Assembly (NCBI GenBank): GCA_023433445.1
Contig: JAEZCS010000020.1
Location: 1 to 18,787 of the forward strand
From: Pseudomonadota bacterium
GTDB lineage: Bacteria; Pseudomonadota; Alphaproteobacteria; Sphingomonadales; Sphingomonadaceae
Direction: 5' to 3'
Length of the DNA: 18,787 nt
Shown here piece by piece: positions 1 through 6,508 of this stretch (position 1 is its first letter; each line of letters begins with the position of its first letter). The notes under the pieces were generated by a model. It was not told where the DNA came from, made no database searches, and saw nothing but the letters and a program-made list of their open reading frames with translations. The position numbers and the translations under genes are program-made.

Positions 1-41
1 GCCCCAAGCGAAAACCCGCTACGGCGAGGGATATTCTGGTC

Positions 42-79
42 CTAGGATCATCCTAGACCGCGTCGCGCTGGTTTCACAA
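42..79 (-). promoter_or_regulatory. Candidate promoter with overlapping palindrome, probably serving the gene left of the window
   Basis: Between the clpP stop and the left edge there is no gene (1-113). On the minus strand TTGTGA (74-79) and TAGGAT (50-55) are spaced 18 bases apart, each matching four of six consensus bases. The -10 lies inside a perfect 15-base palindrome, CTAGGAT-C-ATCCTAG (42-56), where a repressor could compete with polymerase. In most proteobacteria clpX follows clpP, so this may be the clpX promoter; that gene is not visible here. The palindrome is directly seen; the promoter role is inferred. Confidence 0.3.
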
Positions 80-113
80 GGGAAGAAAACAGCGCGCGCG
101 ATTAAGATCCATG

Positions 114-749
114 TCAACTGTCGGTCGTCTCGGGAGCGGCCGGACGACGATCAAACACTTCGTCCACAAGGCCGAAAGCCTTCGCCTCATCCGCCTCAAG
201 GAAGGTATCGCGATCCATCGCCCGCTCCACCTCTTCCAGCGACTTTCCGGTATATTTCACATAAAGGTCATTCAAGCGGCGGCGAATCCTCAGGATTTCC
301 TTCGCCTGAATCTCAATGTCCGACGCCATGCCCTGCGCGCCGCCTGACGGCTGGTGCACCATGATGCGCGCGTTGGACAGTGCAATGCGCTTGCCCGGCT
401 CACCGGCAGCGAGCAGGAAGCTGCCCATGGACGCAGCCTGACCGATGCAGACGGTGCCAACCTGCGGACGGATATATTTCATCGTGTCATGGATGGCCAT
501 GCCCGCCGTGACGACACCGCCCGGCGAGTTGATGTACATCCAGATGTCCTTCTTCGGATTTTCCGACTCGAGGAACAGCAGCTGGGCGACGATCAGCGAG
601 GCCATATGATCCTCTACCTGACCGGTCACGAAGATGATCCGTTCACGCAGCAGGCGGGAAAAAATGTCGAAACTGCGCTCGCCGCGATTGGATTGTTCGA
701 TGACGATAGGAACAAGCGCGGCCATGGGATCAGACATGATATCGGTCAT
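114..749 (-). CDS. clpP: ATP-dependent Clp protease proteolytic subunit ClpP
   Basis: Serine peptidase of family S14. It forms the two-ring proteolytic barrel that degrades proteins unfolded by ClpX or ClpA in the cytoplasm. The 211-residue length is normal for the family. The catalytic triad is visible: Ser107 in GQAASMGS, His132 in MVHQPSGG and Asp181 in MDRDTF. The INSPGG segment (residues 73-78) that shapes the substrate strand is also intact. The ATG at 749 is preceded by a purine-rich GAAAGAG stretch; M5 and M9 are possible alternative starts. The gene lies 90 bases downstream of a glycosyltransferase on the same strand, with a candidate heat-shock promoter in the gap, so it is probably transcribed on its own under stress. 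Identity is very secure. Confidence 0.98.
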   Translation of the reverse strand: MTDIMSDPMAALVPIVIEQSNRGERSFDIFSRLLRERIIFVTGQVEDHMASLIVAQLLFLESENPKKDIWMYINSPGGVVTAGMAIHDTMKYIRPQVGTVCIGQAASMGSFLLAAGEPGKRIALSNARIMVHQPSGGAQGMASDIEIQAKEILRIRRRLNDLYVKYTGKSLEEVERAMDRDTFLEADEAKAFGLVDEVFDRRPAAPETTDS

Positions 750-783
750 TTTGCTCTTTCAGGGTGGTTTTTGCCCGTCCTCT

Positions 784-812
784 ACATCGGCACAAAAGCG
801 GGCAGGTTCAAG
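784..812 (-). promoter_or_regulatory. Candidate RpoH (sigma-32) heat-shock promoter of clpP
   Basis: On the minus strand CTTGAA (807-812) is followed after 16 bases by CCGATGT (784-790). This fits the alphaproteobacterial heat-shock pattern CTTG-N17/18-CYTATNT with one mismatch in the -10 element. It ends 34 bases before the clpP ATG. clpP is a classical heat-shock gene, which supports the reading, but the match was made by eye and no transcription start is known. Confidence 0.5.
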
Positions 813-839
813 GGGTACTATGAGGGGGCGGGCGCCCCT

Positions 840-1826
840 TCAATTGCGTGGCTGGAAATCCGACGGCGCGCGGAAGGTGAGATAAGCGAGGCGGCGTACT
901 TCCCGCCGGCCGCGCACGACGGTGTCCAGGATCAGCCCGCACATTCCCGACAGTGTTGCAAGGATCATCAAGCCGGTGACGAGGATCGCGGTGGGAAAGC
1001 GAGGGACGAGCCCTGTTTCAAGATAGGTGACGATCAGCGGCGTTACGAGGATAATCCCCGCCAGCGCGAGCAAAACCGCAAAAATGCTGAAGAATAGGAT
1101 CGGCTTTTCGATGCGGTAGAGCGTGAAGATCGTCCGCAGGATGCGCCAGCCATCCCGATAGGTGGATAGCTTGCTGGTCGAGCCTTCCGGCCGCGCGCCA
1201 TAAGCGGTCATGATTTCGGACACGGGCATGCCCAGTTCCAGCGCATGGACACTGATTTCCGTCTCGATCTCAAAACCGGCAGAAAGGACCGGAAAACTTT
1301 TCACGAACCGACGGGAAAAGACTCGGTATCCCGTCAATATGTCCGTGAAGCTTCGCCCGAAAAGCTGTTTCAAAAGGCTGGTCAGGGCCCAGTTGCCGAA
1401 GCGATGACCGCGGCGATAGGCCTCCTCCACCTCGCTCCGTCGAGCGCCGACAACCATGTCGAGATTATCCTCCAGCATCGCGGCGATAAGCCGGGGGGCC
1501 GCCGCCGCCTCATAGGTCGCGTCCCCGTCCGCCATGACGTAAATGTCCGCATCCACATCGGCAAACATACGTCGGACGACATGGCCCTTCCCCTGCTGCG
1601 TCACGCGCCGGACAATGGCCCCCGCATTCGCGGCCAGTTCGTAGCTGCCATCGGTGCTGTTATTGTCGAAGACATAAATGTCGGCAGCGGGGAGAGCGCG
1701 GCGGAAATCCTGCACCGTCTGCACGATGGCACCGGCTTCATTATAACAGGGCAGGATAACGGCTATGCGAGGACCTGCCGCCCCCTGCCCACTTGCCACT
1801 GCCGGAAATTCCTTCATTTGCCCCAT
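840..1826 (-). CDS. Membrane-anchored family 2 glycosyltransferase (DPM1/ArnC-like)
   Basis: A GT-A fold glycosyltransferase of family GT2, likely moving a sugar from a nucleotide donor to a polyprenyl phosphate or another envelope acceptor at the inner membrane. The N-terminal fold shows VILPCYNE (residues 23-30) and FDNNSTDGS (53-61). The metal-binding DGD is at 100-102, followed by the TDILTGYR acceptor-loop motif (161-168). Two hydrophobic segments, about 241-267 and 277-303, would anchor the C terminus, as in bacterial dolichyl-phosphate-mannose-synthase-like proteins. The start is ambiguous: the ATG at 1826 has GGAAGG almost touching it, while M4 (ATG at 1817) gives a roomier spacing. 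It sits between tig and clpP without obvious functional link. The sugar and acceptor cannot be read from the sequence. Confidence 0.88.
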   Translation of the reverse strand: MGQMKEFPAVASGQGAAGPRIAVILPCYNEAGAIVQTVQDFRRALPAADIYVFDNNSTDGSYELAANAGAIVRRVTQQGKGHVVRRMFADVDADIYVMADGDATYEAAAAPRLIAAMLEDNLDMVVGARRSEVEEAYRRGHRFGNWALTSLLKQLFGRSFTDILTGYRVFSRRFVKSFPVLSAGFEIETEISVHALELGMPVSEIMTAYGARPEGSTSKLSTYRDGWRILRTIFTLYRIEKPILFFSIFAVLLALAGIILVTPLIVTYLETGLVPRFPTAILVTGLMILATLSGMCGLILDTVVRGRREVRRLAYLTFRAPSDFQPRN

Positions 1827-1893
1827 GCCTTCCGCCGTACGCCCCCTCGCTAGGACGGCCGAGATTAATATTTCGTCTGCCTCCCGCCAAAGG

Positions 1894-1929
1894 AAAAGCG
1901 CCCGCGCTTCTCCTCGAAGCCGGGCGCTT
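1894..1929 (-). terminator. Rho-independent terminator of tig
   Basis: Just downstream of the tig stop, the minus strand forms a stem AAGCGCCCG (1921-1929) with CGGGCGCTT (1896-1904). An inner CTTC/GAAG extension continues the helix, and a TTTT run follows on the 3' side. This separates tig from the glycosyltransferase gene. Confidence 0.75.
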
Positions 1930-1951
1930 GTTCGTTCAGGCGTTGAAAGCC

Positions 1952-3553
1952 TTACTCAGCCTTGGCAGCAGCCTTCTTCGCGGGAGCCTTCTTGGCCTTG
2001 GGCTTTTCGGCCGCGCCGGCTTCCTCAGCTACGGCCTCGGCTTTCTTGGCAGCAGCCTTCTTGGCAGGAGCTTTCTTGACAGGAGCCTCTTCTGCCGCAG
2101 GCGCTGCTTCGTCAGCTTCAGCTGCCTTCTTCTTGGGCGCAGCCTTCTTGGCCTTGGGCTTTTCGTCATGATCATGGTGATCATGGCCGCAGTCCGGGCC
2201 GTGAACATGAGGCTTCAGATCGCCATCTTCCGCTTCGATCGCTGCTTCCAGCTCTTCACGGCTGACGGCACGATCAGTGACTTCGGCCTTTTCGAACAGG
2301 AAGTCGACGACCTTGTCCTCGTACAGCGGCGCACGCAGCTGAGCAGCGGCCATCGGGTCCTGACGGACATATTGTACGAAGCGCTCACGATCCTGCGGGC
2401 TGTACTGCTGGGCGGCCTGCATGATCAGGCGGTTCATTTCCTGATCGGAAACGGTCACGCCATTGGCTTGGCCGATTTCAGAAAGGAGCAGCCCGAGGCG
2501 CACGCGACGGACCGCGATGGCGCGATAATCTTCCTTCTCCGCTTCCATTTCCTTGAGAGCGGCTTCCGGATCAGCCTCGTGACCGGCTTCATGCTGAAGC
2601 TGGGCCCAGATCTGGTTGAATTCGGCTTCCACCATGCTCGGCGGCACGTCGAAATCATGGGCAGCGGCGAGCTGGTCGAGCAGCTTACGCTTCATATAGG
2701 TGCGCGTCAGGCCATTATGTTCCTGCTCGATCTGGCCCTTCAACAGCTCCTTGAGCTTGTCGAGACCCTCAAGGCCAAGCGACTTGGCGAAATCGTCGTC
2801 GAGCTTGGGCTTGTCGGCGTCCAGGATCGCCTTGACCGTCACATCGAAGGTGGCTTCCTTGCCAGCCAGATGCGCTGCGCCATAATCCTCAGGGAAAGTG
2901 ACGCTGATCGTCTTCTCGTCGCCCTTCTTGACGCCGGCCAGCTGCTCTTCAAAGCCGGGGATGAACTGGCCAGATCCGATCTTCAGCTTCACATCTTCGG
3001 CAGAACCACCTTCGAACGCTTCGCCGTCGATCTTGCCAACGAAATCGATGGTCAGCGTGTCGCCGTCCTTCGCCTTATGCGAAGCGGCATGCTCCTCGAG
3101 CGCGCCCTGCTGCGTCGCGATGCGGCCAGCGGCTTCATCAACCTGCGAATCAGCGACCTCAACGGTCAGACGCTCCAGCTTCAGGCCTTCGATGCTCGGT
3201 GCAGCGATTTCGGGCAGAACTTCCAGTTCAACCTTGACCTCGGCATCGTTGCCGAACTCGAAGCCTTCATCCAGCTCGACGGACGGCTGCATAGCGGGAC
3301 GCAGCTTGTTGTCGGCGATCAGCTTCTGAATGCTCTCCTGGATCGAATTGTTGAGCGCGTCGCGCTGCAGCGATTCACCATGCATCTTCTTGACGAGGTT
3401 GGCAGGAACCTTGCCAGGGCGGAAGCCGGGCATACGGACCTGCGGCGCAATCGTGGCTACTTCCTTTTCCACGCGGGCGTCGATATCCTTCGACGTGATG
3501 GTCACGGTGTAGGCGCGCTTCAGGCCCTCGTTCAACGTCTCGACAGTCTGCAT
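1952..3553 (-). CDS. tig: Trigger factor, ribosome-associated chaperone/prolyl isomerase, with C-terminal His/Cys and Lys-Ala tail
   Basis: Trigger factor binds at the ribosome exit tunnel and shields nascent chains. The ribosome-docking signature GFRPGKVP falls at residues 43-50, the same place as in E. coli. It is followed by the FKBP-type isomerase domain (about 150-245; GSGQFIPGFEEQLAG is typical) and the helical chaperone domain to about residue 430. The protein has 533 residues against about 430 in E. coli. The excess is a tail with a His/Cys cluster (HVHGPDCGHDHHDHD, 449-463) and then repeats rich in KKA and AE. I start at the ATG at 3553: MQTVETLNEGL aligns with the family N terminus and a GAGAGAAGAG purine tract precedes it; a TTG four codons upstream is less likely. 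The gene lies 67 bases downstream of tRNA-Leu. Confidence 0.96.
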   Translation of the reverse strand: MQTVETLNEGLKRAYTVTITSKDIDARVEKEVATIAPQVRMPGFRPGKVPANLVKKMHGESLQRDALNNSIQESIQKLIADNKLRPAMQPSVELDEGFEFGNDAEVKVELEVLPEIAAPSIEGLKLERLTVEVADSQVDEAAGRIATQQGALEEHAASHKAKDGDTLTIDFVGKIDGEAFEGGSAEDVKLKIGSGQFIPGFEEQLAGVKKGDEKTISVTFPEDYGAAHLAGKEATFDVTVKAILDADKPKLDDDFAKSLGLEGLDKLKELLKGQIEQEHNGLTRTYMKRKLLDQLAAAHDFDVPPSMVEAEFNQIWAQLQHEAGHEADPEAALKEMEAEKEDYRAIAVRRVRLGLLLSEIGQANGVTVSDQEMNRLIMQAAQQYSPQDRERFVQYVRQDPMAAAQLRAPLYEDKVVDFLFEKAEVTDRAVSREELEAAIEAEDGDLKPHVHGPDCGHDHHDHDEKPKAKKAAPKKKAAEADEAAPAAEEAPVKKAPAKKAAAKKAEAVAEEAGAAEKPKAKKAPAKKAAAKAE

Positions 3554-3620
3554 CTCTTCTCTCAAACGCTTTCTTCAGCTGAATTCAGGTGGCGCCTGAC
3601 ATGATACAAGCCGGGCGCAC

Positions 3621-3705
3621 TGGTGCGGGCGAAGGGACTCGAACCCCCACATCTTGCGATACCAGAACCTAAATCTGGCGCGTCTACCAGTTTCGCCACG
3701 CCCGC
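3621..3705 (-). tRNA. tRNA-Leu (anticodon UAG)
   Basis: An 85-base cloverleaf with encoded CCA. The acceptor stem is GCGGGCG with CGCCCGC, then A and CCA. The anticodon stem CCAGA/TCTGG encloses the loop TTTAGGT, giving anticodon TAG, which reads CUN leucine codons. The long variable arm (ATC-GCAA-GAT) is the class II feature expected of tRNA-Leu, and the T arm GGGGGTTCGAGTCCC is canonical. Confidence 0.97.
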
Positions 3706-3725
3706 ATCGGTCGCCGGTCGGCGCG

Positions 3726-3753
3726 GCATAGAGAAAAGCATTCGGGGAGGCAA
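3726..3753 (-). promoter_or_regulatory. Candidate promoter of tRNA-Leu
   Basis: On the minus strand TTGCCT (748-753 past 3000, i.e. 3748-3753) and CTATGC (3726-3731) are separated by 16 bases. The -10 lies 20 bases before the tRNA 5' end. tig, 67 bases downstream of the tRNA, might also be read from here. The match is moderate and made by eye. Confidence 0.35.
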
Positions 3754-3774
3754 GCAAATGTGGATAACTGCCAC

Positions 3775-3800
3775 GGAACTTGCCCAAGGCTCTGCGCGTA
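3775..3800 (+). promoter_or_regulatory. Candidate EcfG-type general stress promoter
   Basis: GGAAC (3775-3779) and CGTA (3797-3800) are 17 bases apart. The consensus for the alphaproteobacterial general-stress sigma factor EcfG is GGAAC-N16/17-CGTT, so only the last base differs. The site ends 23 bases before the ATG of the microprotein at 3824, leaving room for a short leader that contains its AAGGAG ribosome binding site (3812-3817). Confidence 0.4.
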
Positions 3801-3823
3801 AGGCTTAAGTTAAGGAGAAAAAC

Positions 3824-4015
3824 ATGGCCACTCAGCCTGACCCCGAGCCGATCGGCATCCCCCCGCCCGACACCATCCAGCCTCAGTCCCCGCCAGAGTC
3901 GCCACCGCCGTCGACGCCCGATGAGACCCCAGCAGGCGAGCCCCCGGAAATCGTGCCGATTGGGCCTGATTACGACCAGCCTGACCGGTCGGTCCCGGAG
4001 CTTCCACCAGACTGA
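3824..4015 (+). CDS. Small proline-rich acidic protein (hypothetical)
   Basis: No known function. The 63-residue product has 22 prolines, 13 Asp/Glu and only one basic residue (Arg55). There is no signal peptide, membrane segment or cysteine, so it should be soluble, extended and intrinsically disordered. Proline clusters PPP at 13-15 and 27-29 and the ending PELPPD stand out. It is credible as a gene because a near-perfect AAGGAG (3812-3817) sits six bases before the ATG, a stress-type promoter lies just upstream, and a terminator-like hairpin follows the stop. The antisense frame shows nothing recognisable. Role unknown; it could be a stress-induced disordered peptide or a binding partner for a proline-recognising domain, but nothing here shows which. 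Confidence 0.7.
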   Translation: MATQPDPEPIGIPPPDTIQPQSPPESPPPSTPDETPAGEPPEIVPIGPDYDQPDRSVPELPPD

Positions 4016-4020
4016 CGCGC

Positions 4021-4099
4021 GCCACCGTATGAAATTTTACACAGGTGGCGAAATTTTTTCGCCGCCTGGTCCAGATCGCCTCTCTGGCGCTGGACAGGC
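4021..4099 (+). other. Cluster of three hairpins between microprotein and sigma factor genes
   Basis: Three inverted repeats stand back to back. GCCACC (4021-4026) pairs with GGTGGC (4044-4049) and is followed by GAAATTTTTT, which could terminate the microprotein transcript. GGCGAAA (4047-4053) pairs with TTTCGCC (4057-4063) around a TTT loop; it overlaps the 3' arm of the first stem, so the two exclude each other. A long hairpin at 4064-4099 pairs GCCTGGTCCAG with CTGGACAGGC (one bulge) and encloses CGCC/GGCG. The rest of the gap, 4100-4172, holds no clear promoter by eye. Confidence 0.6.
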
Positions 4100-4172
4100 C
4101 CCTGCAAGCATGATTGAACTGTGACAAATAGAAGAAAGCGGGAGAGGCGCGGCTGACATCAAGGGGGTCAAC

Positions 4173-4772
4173 GTGCATCGTGTTCGCGCCAAGTTAGACT
4201 GGTTCAAAACTGTTATTCTGCCTCAAGAAGCCGCACTTCGCGGCAGGCTTCGAAGGATCCTGCCGTCGGCCCACGAGCTGGACGATATGGTAGCCGAGGT
4301 CATGGCTCGTGCCTACGCCACCGAAAACTGGGAAAATGTGACGACGGGGCGCGCCTACCTGTTCACGATCGCCCGCAATCTGGTGATCGACAACGCCCGG
4401 CGCAACAAGGTGGTGAGTTTCGAAACGATCGCGGACCTGGAGCTGTTGCAGGGGGACAGCAATGTCGAGGCGCAACTGCACGCACGCGAGGCGCTGCGGC
4501 AGGTCGAGACCATCGTCGAGTCGCTGCCCCCGCAATGCCGTAGGGTTTTCATTCTTCGTCGAATTCACGAAAGGTCGATGCTGGAAATAGCGGCAGAGAT
4601 GTCCCTATCCGTTTCTACAGTTGAAAAACATCTGGCCAAAGCCATCGCAATAGTTATGCGGGCTTGGTCAGAACGCGAGGAAACGGATTTCGAACGTGCA
4701 AGCGTCGGGGCCAGGATCAAACAGCAGGGAACAGGTCGAGGCGGAAGCCGCGCGCCTGCTGGCAAGGCTTAA
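4173..4772 (+). CDS. ECF-family RNA polymerase sigma factor (FecI-like)
   Basis: An extracytoplasmic-function sigma factor with region 2 (about residues 12-85; ELDDMVAEVMARAY and YLFTIARNLVIDNARRN) and region 4 (about 110-165; LPPQCRRVFILRR, then the helix-turn-helix MSLSVSTVEKHLAKA). There is no region 1.1 or 3, as expected for the class. The start is GTG at 4173 with AAGGGGG (4161-4167) five bases upstream. The tail after about residue 170 overlaps the next gene by 77 bases. The downstream FecR-like protein suggests cell-surface signalling control in the style of FecI/FecR. The expected TonB-dependent receptor is missing nearby, so the inducing ligand and regulon are unknown. Confidence 0.93.
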   Translation: MHRVRAKLDWFKTVILPQEAALRGRLRRILPSAHELDDMVAEVMARAYATENWENVTTGRAYLFTIARNLVIDNARRNKVVSFETIADLELLQGDSNVEAQLHAREALRQVETIVESLPPQCRRVFILRRIHERSMLEIAAEMSLSVSTVEKHLAKAIAIVMRAWSEREETDFERASVGARIKQQGTGRGGSRAPAGKA

Positions 4773-5709
4773 CAGCAATCCGATTGCGCAGGACGAGGCC
4801 GAAGTTTGCGCGTGGATCGAGGCCGATCCACTCCACGCGATTGCCTATGCTCGGGCAGAGGCGGCCTGGGAAGCTGCGGAACGGCTGAAAAGCGCGGCAG
4901 CTGAGGTCAATCTCCCTCCCATCGCGGATGTCGTCACTGAAGAGCAGCAGCGTCGACTGTCCCGCAACATCATGATCGTGGCCGGCGTTGCCGTGATCCT
5001 GTTCATCTTCGCCGCAATCGTGACGGTTCGCACATTCAGCGGGGTGGACCATCACGAGACGCAAATCGGCGAGATTCGCACTGTCCGTTTGCCCGATGGC
5101 TCCCGCCTGCACCTGAACAGCGATAGCGCCGTCGACGTCCGCTTCACGAGCAACGGCCGCAAGGTCAGGCTGTTGAAGGGGGAAGCCGCTATCGAGGTCG
5201 CACCCGACGCACAGCGGGAATTTGATGTAGAGGCGCGCTCTGCCGTGGTCCGCGCCCGGGATACAGCGCTTAACCTGCGCCTCCGGCCCTCCCTGATCGA
5301 ACTGACGGTCACGAAGGGCACTGCCATAGTGGGTTGCGGCGATCGTCCGCCTCGCCATGTCGCTGCCGGTAATGGCGCGGTGCTGCAGCCACGGAGCTTC
5401 GAGCTGACCCGACTCGATCCTGATGTAGTCCGGCAACGCACCGCATGGCAGAAACAGTTGGTACAACTGCAAGGCGATACGATCGAACAGGCGGCCGGAG
5501 AGTTTAATCGCTATCGCAAGGCGCCGATCCTGATTGGAGACACTCGCGTGTCTGCGCTGCGCATCGGTGGCGAGTTCCATATAGGCGACAGCGGCAAATT
5601 CCTGTCCCTGCTCCAGTCGCACTTGCCCATCCGCGCGGTCAGCGGAGATGACGGATCTATCATGCTTCTTTATCGCGACGCGCCATCCGACGCCGATGGC
5701 GGTAGCTAA
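4696..5709 (+). CDS. FecR-like membrane anti-sigma / sigma regulator
   Basis: A single-pass inner-membrane regulator that would hold or activate the adjacent sigma factor. Residues about 12-62 form the cytoplasmic DUF4880-type sigma-binding segment (EAARLLARL, with W40 and W58). The membrane helix is at 91-112. The periplasmic FecR domain follows (about 125-215; TVRLPDGSRLHLNSDS and VRLLKGEAAIEV), then a C-terminal STN-like domain (about 262-326). The start is GTG at 4696: it keeps the whole DUF4880 segment, with GAGGAAA about a dozen bases upstream, and lies inside the sigma gene, implying translational coupling. The gene ends tail-to-tail with cobB, sharing stop-codon bases. Confident as a family member; the signal is unknown. 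Confidence 0.9.
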   Translation: MQASGPGSNSREQVEAEAARLLARLNSNPIAQDEAEVCAWIEADPLHAIAYARAEAAWEAAERLKSAAAEVNLPPIADVVTEEQQRRLSRNIMIVAGVAVILFIFAAIVTVRTFSGVDHHETQIGEIRTVRLPDGSRLHLNSDSAVDVRFTSNGRKVRLLKGEAAIEVAPDAQREFDVEARSAVVRARDTALNLRLRPSLIELTVTKGTAIVGCGDRPPRHVAAGNGAVLQPRSFELTRLDPDVVRQRTAWQKQLVQLQGDTIEQAAGEFNRYRKAPILIGDTRVSALRIGGEFHIGDSGKFLSLLQSHLPIRAVSGDDGSIMLLYRDAPSDADGGS

Positions 5710-6404
5710 GCGAGCAGCTGCCGGACGAACTCGGGGACGAGCTGACTGGCAAGGCCAGTGAGGCTTTCTTCGAAGTAGAAGCTGCCTGCTGACGGTTCCA
5801 GATTCATTTCCAGTGTTCGCGCGCCTGCGCGGCGTGCTGTCTGAACAAAACCAGCGGCGGGGTAGACCGCTCCTGAGGTGCCGATCGAGACAAACAGGTC
5901 CGCGCAACGCAGCGCGGTATCGATGAGGTCCATCTCATAGGGCATTTCACCGAAGAAAACGATGTCGGGCCGCAAACTTGCTCCGCTGCAAGCCGGACAT
6001 TGTGATCCCGGCGGCAGCGGATCGGACCAAGGCGAGGCCCTCCCGCACGCTGCGCAGAGCGCAGACAGTAGCTCACCATGCATATGGATCAGGCGCCGCG
6101 CGCCCGCCCGTTCGTGAAGATCATCGACATTCTGCGTGACGATGAGCATATCGCCCTGCCAGCAGGCATCCAGTTCTGCCAACGCGTCATGCGCTGCGTT
6201 GGGTTGAACTTCGTTCAATTTGACGCGCCGTTCATCATAGAAACGATGCACCAGTGCCGCGTCGCGCTGCAAAGCCTCTGGCGTGCAGACATCTTCGACC
6301 CGATACCCCTCCCACAAACCGTCCGGACCACGAAATGTCGCGAGCCCGCTTTCGGCAGAGATGCCCGCGCCCGTCAGGATCACGATGTTCCGAATGTCAT
6401 CCAT
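5706..6404 (-). CDS. cobB: NAD-dependent protein deacylase, CobB-type sirtuin
   Basis: A class III (bacterial CobB/SIRT5-like) sirtuin that uses NAD to remove acetyl or succinyl groups from lysines in the cytoplasm. Motifs, numbered from the chosen start: GAGIS (12-16), FYDERR (55-60) carrying Tyr56 and Arg59 of the desuccinylase YxxR pair, TQNVDDLHERAG (90-101), catalytic His109 in HMHGE, and zinc cysteines 117, 120, 136 and 139. FFGEMP and GTSGAVYPAAGF are also typical. I chose the ATG at 6404 (232 residues) because it matches the length of short CobB and lies 12 bases after AGGAGG. The frame continues upstream to an ATG at 6467, but those 21 residues look unlike the family. It is divergent from dapB. 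Confidence 0.93.
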   Translation of the reverse strand: MDDIRNIVILTGAGISAESGLATFRGPDGLWEGYRVEDVCTPEALQRDAALVHRFYDERRVKLNEVQPNAAHDALAELDACWQGDMLIVTQNVDDLHERAGARRLIHMHGELLSALCAACGRASPWSDPLPPGSQCPACSGASLRPDIVFFGEMPYEMDLIDTALRCADLFVSIGTSGAVYPAAGFVQTARRAGARTLEMNLEPSAGSFYFEESLTGLASQLVPEFVRQLLA

Positions 6405-6508
6405 CGCGTCACCATGCCTCCTGTTCCTGCCCAAAGCTACAGCTTCCAGATGACAAGGCAGAGCCATTCTGGCATCGGGCGAGCAGATTTCCAGGGGTGA
6501 GCGGCATC

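Noticed and set aside
2041..2160. Tandem repeats in the tig 3' end as a possible DNA repeat element
   Set aside because: The repeats follow the codon frame and encode the Lys-Ala protein tail, so they are coding repeats and not a separate element.
1793..3604. A 603-codon open frame on the plus strand opposite tig
   Set aside because: It is antisense to an unmistakable trigger factor, its product shows no recognisable motif, and long antisense frames are expected in GC-rich DNA.
6254..6508. A longer dapB with 85 extra N-terminal residues
   Set aside because: That stretch is antisense to cobB, does not resemble DapB, and the ATG at 6509 starts exactly at the family N terminus.
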